The translations under genes were made by a program, and so were the position numbers. From an uncultured Collinsella sp. (GTDB lineage Bacteria > Actinomycetota > Coriobacteriia > Coriobacteriales > Coriobacteriaceae): 6,261 bases of DNA. Shown in pieces: positions 1-5,439 of the stretch. The notes beneath the pieces are model-generated. The model worked only from the letters and a program-made list of their open reading frames with translations. It ran no database searches and was not told where the DNA came from. The stretch is from NCBI GenBank assembly GCA_958421655.1, contig CATZMG010000089.1, positions 1 through 6,261 on the forward strand, written 5' to 3'. Numbering within the stretch: the first letter of the stretch is position 1; each line of letters begins with the position of its first letter.

Positions 1-48
1 CTCAAGCCCCGCGGCCCGAGCAACAGAAAAGGGATCGACGACGCCCAT
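1..48 (-). CDS. Unrecognised protein, N-terminal 16 codons only (runs off the window)
   Basis: On the minus strand an ATG at 48-46 follows a good Shine-Dalgarno sequence (TAAGGAGTGTTC, AAGGAG 5 nt before the start) and stays open to the window edge. The visible residues are MGVVDPFSVARAAGLE, which I cannot assign to a family. The strong ribosome-binding site and the same orientation as the small membrane gene at 112-255, 63 nt upstream, suggest the two could share a transcript. I see no convincing promoter or terminator in that 63-nt gap. Only 16 residues are present, so function and total length are unknown. The start is well supported by the SD sequence, but the reality of the gene rests on this start signal alone. 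Confidence 0.6.
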   Translation of the reverse strand, partial: MGVVDPFSVARAAGLE

Positions 49-111
49 GAACACTCCTTAACAAGCAAAACGAATACGTGAGCGCCGTTTATGCCAGCAC
101 CCAACCGTCCG

Positions 112-255
112 TTATTGTCCCACATGCGACATGGTCCACAGCATCCCAATGCAAAGCACCGCCATCAATCCCGTGCACACGGCAGCGATCACGGAATCGC
201 CCATACGCCTTCCTAACGAACGCGGCTCGCGCACTTGCTTGGCCCCGTACATCAT
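112..255 (-). CDS. Small single-pass membrane protein, 47 aa, unknown function
   Basis: This short minus-strand frame begins MMYGAKQVREPRSLGRRMGD and ends TMSHVGQ before TAA (114-112). The ATG at 255 is preceded by AAGGAGG with a 4-nt spacer, and a second ATG directly after it gives a 7-nt spacer, so either may be used. An in-frame TGA at 294-292 rules out a longer upstream extension. Residues 1-20 are hydrophilic and basic (K6, R9, R12, R16, R17). Residues about 21-41 form one continuous hydrophobic stretch rich in A, V, L, I, M and C, ending near W40. By the positive-inside rule the N-terminus should face the cytoplasm. I do not recognise a family. It may be cotranscribed with the partial gene at 1-48. 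The SD, the tidy membrane segment and the basic flank together make chance unlikely, but a 47-codon frame remains unproven. Confidence 0.6.
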   Translation of the reverse strand: MMYGAKQVREPRSLGRRMGDSVIAAVCTGLMAVLCIGMLWTMSHVGQ

Positions 256-333
256 GGCCCCTCCTTCGGTCCAGCTCTTGCCATGGCCCCATCATCGCAG
301 CGCCGCGCATACGCTGCCATCGATTTTGCTTAC

Positions 334-362
334 GCCCAGCTTTCCTTTTTGAAAGGTTGGGC
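334..362. other. Imperfect hairpin in the spacer before the 483 gene
   Basis: The arms GCCCAG + CTTTC (334-344) and GAAAG + g + TTGGGC (351-362) pair over 11 positions with one bulged G and one G-T pair around a CTTTTT loop. Neither side is followed by a T-run, so it is not a convincing terminator. It lies in the 227-nt gap between the leftward small gene (112-255) and the rightward gene at 483, where it could belong to a leader or be incidental. Nothing else in this gap looks like a gene. Confidence 0.25.
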
Positions 363-409
363 CGCACAGGCAAGAGTCGCTTTCAGGCGCATGCATCGCC
401 GCGTTGAAC

Positions 410-415
410 TACAAT
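410..415 (+). promoter_or_regulatory. Possible -10 element (TACAAT) upstream of the 483 gene
   Basis: TACAAT differs from the TATAAT consensus at one position and would place a transcript start about 60 nt before the ATG at 483. No good -35 hexamer is visible 16-18 nt upstream, so this is only a weak candidate. The same hexamer occurs before ung at 5399-5404. Confidence 0.25.
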
Positions 416-482
416 GTGCTTCACCATATGTGCAGCACAAAGGGTGCGCCAGGTTGGCGTACTCGTATCGAAAGGACCAGCC

Positions 483-884
483 ATGAGCTTCACTCGCAAG
501 ACTCTCAAAATCCTTGCCCTGATTTATTTTGTTCTGGGCATCGCCAGTCTCGTCATTGGAATCGCCGGCATCGCGACCGGCAAGCTCGAGTCCACCTACG
601 GATCGAACGCCATGCTCGCCGCGGCCGTGATTATCGCCAAGGGCCTCATCGATCTCGCCGCAGGCGTTGCGGGCATCAAGGGTGCCAACAAGCCTTCGCA
701 GGTTGACGGCGCGTTTAAGCTCGGTATCGTTGCTGCAGTCGCCACGCTTGCCCAGGCGGTGCTCACGCTTCCCGCGTTTGGCGGCGACGCCATAAACTAT
801 GGCGCCTTTGTCATCGTGGTGTACGACCTGTTCTTTGTTCAGCAGGCACACGACGTTAAGGCCGAGAACAAGGATCGTCTGTAG
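483..884 (+). CDS. Small integral membrane protein with four predicted TM segments, 133 aa
   Basis: The chosen start is the ATG at 483, preceded by AAAGGA with a 6-nt spacer and giving MSFTRKTLKILALIYFVLG. The frame is open upstream to 414, but that part lacks an SD and does not look like protein. The product is almost entirely membrane segments: roughly residues 8-32, 43-65, 77-97 and 100-120, with a short charged tail ending KAENKDRL. The glycine- and alanine-rich helices (for example GIASLVIGIAGIATG) resemble small four-helix membrane proteins of unknown function in Gram-positive bacteria; I cannot name the family with certainty. No catalytic or metal-binding motif is visible. It is transcribed alone, divergent from the small gene at 112-255 and convergent with the rRNA methyltransferase, with a strong hairpin terminator 38 nt after its stop. 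Reality of the gene is very likely; its role is unknown. Confidence 0.85.
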   Translation: MSFTRKTLKILALIYFVLGIASLVIGIAGIATGKLESTYGSNAMLAAAVIIAKGLIDLAAGVAGIKGANKPSQVDGAFKLGIVAAVATLAQAVLTLPAFGGDAINYGAFVIVVYDLFFVQQAHDVKAENKDRL

Positions 885-922
885 GCACCTGCCCCCACAG
901 CTCCCTGCAGCCAAGCAACTAA

Positions 923-958
923 AAAGGGCCGATCGCGCATCTCCGCGGTCGGCCCTTT
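923..958. terminator. Bidirectional hairpin terminator between convergent genes
   Basis: The arms AAAGGGCCGA (923-932) and TCGGCCCTTT (949-958) pair perfectly. The stem continues through a T-G pair (933/948) and CGCG/CGCG to a 6-nt loop CATCTC, 15 pairs in all. Read rightward the tail is only TTTACGTTT. Read leftward the stem is followed by a T-run from the A-tract at 921-925. It can therefore end the rightward membrane-protein transcript and back up termination of the leftward methyltransferase transcript. Confidence 0.85.
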
Positions 959-969
959 ACGTTTGCCCA

Positions 970-1010
970 GATAAAACCTGCCAAAATAAACCTGTCCCTT
1001 TTTGGTAGGT
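970..1010 (-). terminator. Terminator of the rRNA methyltransferase gene, REP-like sequence
   Basis: On the minus strand the arms ACCTACCAAAA (1010-1000) and TTTTGGCAGGT (986-976) pair except for one A-C mismatch, around a 13-nt loop containing AGGGACAGG, and are followed by TTTTAT (975-970). The base of the stem touches the TAA stop codon (1012-1010). The shape and T-run fit an intrinsic terminator. The wording of the loop and arms also resembles an intergenic repeat type I associate with Coriobacteria, which is an inference from memory. Confidence 0.65.
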
Positions 1011-1822
1011 TAGTGGCGGTACTCGGCGATGATAAAGTCGATATCGGTCTGAAGGGTATCGAGGTTTGCCAGGCGCTCTTTGTCGGCGGGGCGCGTGCGG
1101 TAGTAGTAGGGCGTCATCTGGAACACCGCCTCGATGTCAGCCTGGGTCTGGAGGGTGATGGAAGCTGTCACCCGCTGCGTTCCGACCAGTTTAAGCTCGG
1201 TGGTCTGTGGCAGCTTTTCGTCGTTGAGATATGGCGTGTCGTAGAGCACCTCCTTGAGGCCAAACAGATGCCGAGAACCCGGCACCACGGTGTAGAGCGA
1301 GCCCTCGGGCGCCAGCACGCGGGCAAACTCACGCTCGTTAAAGGGAGCGAAGAGCTCGGTCACCATATCGAAGGCGCCGTCCGCCACGGGGATGTCCTTC
1401 ATGTTGGCCACGAAGTAGGTCGCATCGCCGCGCTTGGCAGCCAGGCGCACCATCTCCTTGCCCAAGTCGAACCCGTAAGCATCTACGCCCGATACCGCGC
1501 CCATGGCGCTGGTGTAGTAGCCCTCGCCACAGCAAATGTCGAGCAAGGTCATAGGACCGTTCGCAGACGCAGCACGCCCAGTCGCCCGCTCGCGCACCAG
1601 CTCGACCATTGCGTCGCGCAACGGCGCGTAGTATCCACGGTTCAGAAAGTCACGACGGCTGCGCGCTTGCGACTTGGGATCGCCCATGGAGTCGCCGCTC
1701 TTGGACGAGCGCAGCAGATATAGATAGCCCTCGCGCGCACGGTCAAAACGGTGTCCGCCCGTGCATGCAGCACCGCGCTCGTCGTCCACCAACGGTTCAT
1801 GGCAAACGGGACACAACAACAT
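1010..1822 (-). CDS. rlmA: 23S rRNA (guanine-N1)-methyltransferase, RlmA family
   Basis: This 270-residue SAM-dependent methyltransferase is expected to methylate N1 of a guanine in hairpin 35 of 23S rRNA. Family members act at G745 (RlmA-I, Gram-negative) or G748 (RlmA-II/TlrB, Gram-positive). The N-terminus has the family zinc finger: C4 and C7 in LCPVC, C20, and H24 in GGHRFDRAREGYLYLL. Next is the GDPKSQARSRRDFLNRGYY segment (48-65). SAM motif I is LLDICCGEGYY (93-103), with Cys where the family usually has Gly or Ala. The acidic motif II is GFDLGK (117-122), LFAPF (157-161) is in the expected place, and TPYYYRT near 237-243 matches the C-terminal family signature. Length is typical. The start ATG follows AAGGAG with a 5-6-nt spacer. 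It is divergent from the MATE gene and convergent with the 483 gene. TlrB-type activity can contribute to tylosin resistance, but most homologues are housekeeping; I cannot choose the exact target guanine. Confidence 0.88.
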   Translation of the reverse strand: MLLCPVCHEPLVDDERGAACTGGHRFDRAREGYLYLLRSSKSGDSMGDPKSQARSRRDFLNRGYYAPLRDAMVELVRERATGRAASANGPMTLLDICCGEGYYTSAMGAVSGVDAYGFDLGKEMVRLAAKRGDATYFVANMKDIPVADGAFDMVTELFAPFNEREFARVLAPEGSLYTVVPGSRHLFGLKEVLYDTPYLNDEKLPQTTELKLVGTQRVTASITLQTQADIEAVFQMTPYYYRTRPADKERLANLDTLQTDIDFIIAEYRH

Positions 1823-1893
1823 GGCAACTCCTTAGCGCGAACAACACAACGCCCACCATTGTCGCACGCCTTCCCCACCTAGTCATAGAAGAG

Positions 1894-1951
1894 ACAAGGA
1901 GTGTCCCCAGCTGCCGACAGAAAAGGAACGTCCCTAAGCGCCGGCTGGCTG
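1894..1951. repeat. REP-like direct repeat with imperfect hairpin in the rlmA/MATE spacer
   Basis: Two 16-nt units, ACAAGGAGTGTCCCCA (1894-1909) and AAAAGGAACGTCCCTA (1921-1936), match at 12 of 16 positions and lie 27 nt apart start to start. The second unit sits inside an imperfect stem: CAGC + GCCG (1908-1916) against CGGC + GCTG (1942-1951), with a small internal loop. It occupies the non-coding gap between divergent genes. This looks like a dispersed intergenic element of REP type rather than promoter sequence, but copy number cannot be seen in one window. Confidence 0.4.
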
Positions 1952-1960
1952 CATTAGGAG

Positions 1961-1966
1961 TATCAT
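1961..1966 (+). promoter_or_regulatory. Weak candidate -10 (TATCAT) for the MATE gene
   Basis: TATCAT lies 48 nt before the MATE start codon in the divergent spacer. No recognisable -35 is found at the proper distance, and the sequence upstream is the REP-like element. Listed only because a promoter for the MATE gene must lie in this spacer. Confidence 0.2.
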
Positions 1967-2013
1967 CGTCTGCGCAAATAAGCACGAAAGAGCATATTAG
2001 AGATTGAGAGCGT

Positions 2014-3396
2014 ATGGCTGATACCGTATCTAAGCATATTGACATGACCACCGGATCGCTGTGGCGCAATATTCCCCTGTTCGCCTTCCCCGTGGCCGCC
2101 ACGAGCATCTTGGAGCAGCTGTCGAACCTCATCGCCACGGTCATTATCGGTAACTTCTCGGGCGACCAGGGAACCCTCGCCATGGCGGCGGTCGGCTCCA
2201 ATGTTCCGCTTACCAGTCTTATGCTCAACCTGTTTATCGGCATGTCGCTTGGCTCCAACGTGGTCATCGCCAACGCTATCGGCCGCAACGATCAGAACAG
2301 GGTCAAACGCGCCGTCCATACCTCGATTTTAATGGCGCTCGTGGGCTTTGTCGTCATCGCTCTGGGCGAGATCTTTGCCGAGCCCATGCTCGCCGCGCTC
2401 AACGTTCCCGCCGAAACCATGCCGCTCGCTTCGCTCTACCTGCGCGTCTTTTTGCTCAGCCTGCCCTCGATCTTGCTCTACAACTTTGAGGCCGCGATCT
2501 TCCGCTCCGTCGGCATCACCCGCATGCCGCTGCAGGCGCTTGCCGTGTCCACCGTCCTCAACATTGGCCTAGACCTCATCTTTGTCCCCGTACTCCACTG
2601 GGGCGTCGCGGGCGTCGCCATCGCCACCGCCATCGCCTACACCGTCAGCGCCGCTACGCTCTTCATCCGCCTGCTCAAGACCGACTCCGTCGTCCGCGTC
2701 ACCCTACGCGACCTGGCTATCGACCCCGTCGCCCTCAAGCGCATCGTCAAGATCGGCCTGCCCGCCGGCATCCAAAGCGCCGTCTTTGCCGTCGCCAACA
2801 TCATCATCCAGTCTGCCATCAACAGCCTGGGCACCGAGGTCATGGCGGCTTCGAGCGCCGCCATGAGCCTGGAGTACGTGTGCTACAACCTGCTCAACAG
2901 CTTTAGCCAGGCTTGCACCACCTTTGTAGGACAAAATCACGGCGCCCGCCAGATCGACCGCTGCACCAAGACGCTCAAGGTCTGCCTGGTCGAAGGCGGT
3001 ATCGTTGCACTCACCACGATCATCGTTATTGTCGGCCTAGGGCGCGAGATCTTGTCGCTCTTTAACAGCGATCCCAACATCGTCTCGATCGGCTATATCC
3101 GCGTGTGTTCGATCTTCCCGGCGTACGCCTTTAGCATGTTCTACGAAAACATGTCAGGCTACCTGCGCGGCTTTGGTATCTCGCTCACGCCCGCCCTCAT
3201 CACCATGATCTGCGTCTGCGGCATCCGCTTCTATTGGGTGTTCTGCGTGTTCCCGCACTTTCGCACCTTTGCGAACATCATGATGGTCTACCCCATCAGC
3301 CTGGGCACCACGGCGTTCTTTATGGTCGTGGCGGTGCTACTCTGCCACCCGGCACGCACCTATCGTGTCACCCAAGCCAAAGCGACAGCCCGCTAA
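2014..3396 (+). CDS. MATE-family multidrug/toxin efflux transporter
   Basis: The 460-residue length fits the MATE family, whose members export cationic drugs, dyes or metabolites across the cytoplasmic membrane in exchange for Na+ or H+. About twelve hydrophobic segments are arranged as two six-helix halves. The N-terminal DMTTGSLWRNIPLFAFPVAA leads into helix 1. The region 182-208 (LNIGLDLIFVPVLHWGVAGVA) is the signature of the first half. FVGQNHGA (304-311) marks the second half, after a charged linker at about 218-245. The first ATG has only a weak SD (GAGAG, 7 nt upstream). The next in-frame ATG, codon 11, has none, so I keep the first. The gene is divergent from rlmA and ends 27 nt from the convergent LysR gene. 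No adjacent MarR or TetR regulator is present and the LysR regulator faces the other way, so specificity and control are unknown. NorM/DinF-type subfamily placement is uncertain. Confidence 0.93.
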   Translation: MADTVSKHIDMTTGSLWRNIPLFAFPVAATSILEQLSNLIATVIIGNFSGDQGTLAMAAVGSNVPLTSLMLNLFIGMSLGSNVVIANAIGRNDQNRVKRAVHTSILMALVGFVVIALGEIFAEPMLAALNVPAETMPLASLYLRVFLLSLPSILLYNFEAAIFRSVGITRMPLQALAVSTVLNIGLDLIFVPVLHWGVAGVAIATAIAYTVSAATLFIRLLKTDSVVRVTLRDLAIDPVALKRIVKIGLPAGIQSAVFAVANIIIQSAINSLGTEVMAASSAAMSLEYVCYNLLNSFSQACTTFVGQNHGARQIDRCTKTLKVCLVEGGIVALTTIIVIVGLGREILSLFNSDPNIVSIGYIRVCSIFPAYAFSMFYENMSGYLRGFGISLTPALITMICVCGIRFYWVFCVFPHFRTFANIMMVYPISLGTTAFFMVVAVLLCHPARTYRVTQAKATAR

Positions 3397-3423
3397 ACAC
3401 AGCACTCAACGCCACGCCAGTCA

Positions 3424-4290
3424 TTAATTGACAATATGCGAGCTCATATAGTCGATAAAGCGCCTCGTGGCGATGGGCATGGTGTCCCAGCTGCGCCAGG
3501 CAGCCACCACATCGCGCGAGGGAGCATGCACGATGGGCCGCACATGAATATCAGCTTGCATGCCCTCTACAGTACGACGGTAGAGCATGCTCACGCCCAG
3601 GCCCTCCTCCACCATCGCCATGATGGTGTAGTCGTCGGTCACCTCACTCGTCACGTGCGGCGACAGGCCATACGCCGCGAATGCATCGAGCACCAGGCTC
3701 TGTTCGCCCTCATCCAGCAGCACAAACGGCTCGGACGCCAGGTCGGCGAGTGTCACCTTTTCCTTTGCCGTCAGCGGATGCGCGGCCGGCAACAATGCCA
3801 CCAACTCGTCGTGATAGACCACACGCTTCTCGAGCCCAGCGGTAAATCCGCGCGCCGTAAAGCAAAAGTCAACCACGCCATCGTGCACCCATTGAGCGTT
3901 GCGCGTGTAATCGCCCTGCTTGAGGGTAAAGCGTACGCCCGGGTGCAGCGCACCAAAGTCGCGAATCACGCGCGGCAATACGGTGCGGCTCACGTTGGTA
4001 AACGTCGCGATACGAATATCCGTCGAGGAGAGCCCCAGCAACTCCTGACGTTTGCCCTCAAGCTCGGCCTCGGCAGTTACGATCTGTCGCAGATACGGCA
4101 GGTACTGCTTGCCGTCGCGCGTAAGCGAAACGCCTTGCTTACCGCGCTCGATAAGCGTGGTACCCAGCTCGCGCTCGAGCGCCTTGACGGCCTGGCTCAC
4201 CGCACTTTGCGTATAGCCCAGCTCGTCCGCCGCGCCCTTAAGACTGCCGCGATCGACCACCATACAAACAATTTGATACCGCGATGCCAT
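3424..4290 (-). CDS. LysR-family transcriptional regulator
   Basis: This 288-residue protein has the two-part LysR layout. The N-terminal winged helix-turn-helix covers about residues 3-60; its core SLKGAADELGYTQSAVSQA (16-34) and VKALERELG (35-43) are close to family consensus, followed by the wing GVSLTRDGKQYLPY. A linker helix lies at about 61-88. The periplasmic-binding-protein-like co-inducer domain runs from about 90 to 285, with typical DIRIATF (91-97), the GVVDFCF strand (138-144) and EEGLGVSML (228-236). The start ATG follows GGAGG with a 4-nt spacer. It is divergent from the EamA permease across 158 nt that contain a T-N11-A dyad, so the permease and the regulator itself are the natural candidate targets. 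Its downstream end converges on the MATE gene. The inducer cannot be read from sequence. Confidence 0.92.
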   Translation of the reverse strand: MASRYQIVCMVVDRGSLKGAADELGYTQSAVSQAVKALERELGTTLIERGKQGVSLTRDGKQYLPYLRQIVTAEAELEGKRQELLGLSSTDIRIATFTNVSRTVLPRVIRDFGALHPGVRFTLKQGDYTRNAQWVHDGVVDFCFTARGFTAGLEKRVVYHDELVALLPAAHPLTAKEKVTLADLASEPFVLLDEGEQSLVLDAFAAYGLSPHVTSEVTDDYTIMAMVEEGLGVSMLYRRTVEGMQADIHVRPIVHAPSRDVVAAWRSWDTMPIATRRFIDYMSSHIVN

Positions 4291-4299
4291 CGTGCCTCC

Positions 4300-4325
4300 A
4301 CATCGATGTAGCCGTAAAACGTTTT
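4300..4325. promoter_or_regulatory. Two perfect 10-bp palindromes in the LysR leader
   Basis: ACATCGATGT (4300-4309) and AAAACGTTTT (4316-4325) are each fully self-complementary, with centres 16 bp apart, between the LysR start codon and the larger dyad at 4350-4368. They could be additional protein-binding sites on the leader or chance occurrences; nothing here identifies the binder. Confidence 0.25.
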
Positions 4326-4349
4326 GCCAGGGCTTTTTCTTCCAGCATT

Positions 4350-4368
4350 AGTATTTCTTAACCATACT
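4350..4368. promoter_or_regulatory. Candidate LysR-type binding site (AGTAT-N9-ATACT)
   Basis: A perfect 5-bp inverted repeat with a 9-nt spacer lies in the 158-nt gap between the divergent LysR and EamA genes. It satisfies the T-N11-A pattern typical of LysR-type sites in two registers. It is 60 nt from the LysR start and 80 nt from the permease start, suitable for autoregulation and for activation of the permease. No strong -35/-10 pair is seen; TACATT (4374-4379) on the plus strand and TACTAA on the minus strand are weak -10 candidates beside it. Confidence 0.45.
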
Positions 4369-4448
4369 GAAGATACATTCGCTTTACTACATCCACATCT
4401 GGGAGCAGAATCCTTTTTACGAAACCGTTCTGTAACAAAAGGAGTCCC

Positions 4449-5351
4449 ATGGATCGCAAAAAAGCAATCGCGCTCTCATTTTCCGTTCCCGTCGCATGGG
4501 GCTTTTCGTACCCCCTCATGAAGATCGGCATGGACAGCATGAACGCCACGAGCATCGTCGCGCTGCGCTGCATCATCGCCTTTGCGGCTTGCCTGCTGCT
4601 CTTCCACAAGCGCGCGTTCCGCATCAACCGCGACCTTATGGTTCGCGCTGCTATCATCGGTGCCATCATGGCAACCGAGCTCACCTGCATGTGCCTGGGC
4701 TCCAGCCTCACCTCTGCCTCCACTGCCGGCTTTTTGCAGAGCCTGACGGTCGTGATCGTGCCGTTTGCCAACGCCGCCCTGCTGCGCCGCGCCCCCGGGC
4801 GCAAGGTACTCATCGGCACCGCCATCGTCACCTGCGGCATGCTGCCGCTCTCGGGCGCCGACTTCACTAGCCTGAACCCGGGCGCGCTCATCATGCTGCT
4901 CTCCGCCTTTGTCTACGCCGGACACATCATTGTCGCCAAGCGGTTTGTCGAAGAAGTCGATCCGCTGTCCCTGGGCGTTTGGCAGCTGGGCTTTGGCGGC
5001 CTGTTCTCGGGCATTGCCGCATGCGTCTTTGGCGGTTTCACGCTTCCCGGCACACCCAGCGAGATCGTGGTCGTCGTCGCGCTCGCACTCATCTGCTCTG
5101 CCTACGGCTTTATCACCCAGACGCTCGTGCAGCCCCACGTGCCTGCCGAGACCACCGGCTTCGCTTTCTCGCTCGAGCCGGTCTGCTCCGCTGTCTTCTC
5201 GTTCTTCCTGGTCGGCGAGGTCCTGAGCCCCATCGCATTCTTTGGCGCCGCCCTCATCCTCACCGGCGTCATGGTGGCAACCGTCGAGCTTCCGCGCCTT
5301 CGCGCACATGGACAGGCTCGCATGGCAGGAGCGCCCGAGCAAGTCTCGTAG
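4449..5351 (+). CDS. EamA/DMT-superfamily permease (RhaT/YedA-type exporter)
   Basis: This 300-residue inner-membrane protein has about ten hydrophobic segments forming two EamA repeats. Repeat one begins with PVAWGFSYPLMKIGM (14-28) and LRCIIAF (39-45) and ends with STAGFLQSLTVVIVPFAN (91-108) and KVLIGTAIVTCGMLPLSG. Repeat two begins at about 145 and ends with the classic FAFSLEPVCSAVFSFFLVGE (238-257) and FFGAALILTGV (264-274). A short polar tail follows. Family members export or exchange small metabolites such as amino acids and nucleotide precursors; the substrate cannot be inferred here. The start ATG has AAGGAG with a short spacer, in a leader (4291-4448) shared with the divergent LysR regulator, its probable controller. 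The next gene, ung, starts 88 nt downstream with its own possible promoter, so read-through is possible but not required. Confidence 0.9.
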   Translation: MDRKKAIALSFSVPVAWGFSYPLMKIGMDSMNATSIVALRCIIAFAACLLLFHKRAFRINRDLMVRAAIIGAIMATELTCMCLGSSLTSASTAGFLQSLTVVIVPFANAALLRRAPGRKVLIGTAIVTCGMLPLSGADFTSLNPGALIMLLSAFVYAGHIIVAKRFVEEVDPLSLGVWQLGFGGLFSGIAACVFGGFTLPGTPSEIVVVVALALICSAYGFITQTLVQPHVPAETTGFAFSLEPVCSAVFSFFLVGEVLSPIAFFGAALILTGVMVATVELPRLRAHGQARMAGAPEQVS

Positions 5352-5377
5352 ACCCCGCTCTTCATACAGCCGTGGCA

Positions 5378-5404
5378 TAAAGGCAACCGGTGCGCCTTTA
5401 CAAT
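5378..5404 (+). promoter_or_regulatory. Dyad overlapping a possible -10 box before ung
   Basis: TAAAGGC (5378-5384) and GCCTTTA (5394-5400) form a perfect 7-bp inverted repeat around a 9-nt centre that itself contains ACCGGT. The right arm runs into TACAAT (5399-5404), a candidate -10 placing ung transcription about 30 nt before its ATG. The dyad may be an operator or, without a T-run, a weak terminator for the permease gene. No good -35 is visible. Confidence 0.3.
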
Positions 5405-5423
5405 AGATGCCAACAGAGCATCT
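5405..5423 (+). other. Short hairpin just upstream of the ung ribosome-binding site
   Basis: AGATGC (5405-5410) and GCATCT (5418-5423) pair perfectly around a 7-nt loop, 5 nt before the AAAGGAG SD at 5429-5435. If transcription starts upstream (for example from the permease promoter) this stem would sit next to the ribosome-binding site. The stem is short and its effect may be small. Confidence 0.25.
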
Positions 5424-5439
5424 GCCATAAAGGAGCCCC

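Noticed and set aside
78..407. Plus-strand frames of 73-109 codons across the first 500 nt
   Set aside because: They lack SD sequences, have Ser/Pro/Arg-rich nonsense composition, and overlap the better-supported minus-strand small membrane gene.
330..914. Open minus-strand frame of 194 codons opposite the four-helix membrane protein
   Set aside because: It is antisense to a well-supported gene, has charged low-complexity composition with no recognisable domain, and crosses the strong terminator at 923-958 only by its start region. GC-rich codon bias explains the open frame.
1013..1723. Plus-strand frame of 236 codons opposite rlmA
   Set aside because: It is a shadow of the methyltransferase: His/Gly/Arg-rich, no family motifs, and the opposite frame has complete RlmA signatures.
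3397..3423. Search for a terminator between the convergent MATE and LysR genes
   Set aside because: The 27-nt gap has no hairpin or T-run; any terminator must lie within the gene ends or be factor-dependent.
3436..4311. Plus-strand frame of 291 codons opposite the LysR gene
   Set aside because: The LysR frame has clear HTH and effector-domain motifs and a proper SD. The antisense product is His/Arg-rich without domain features.
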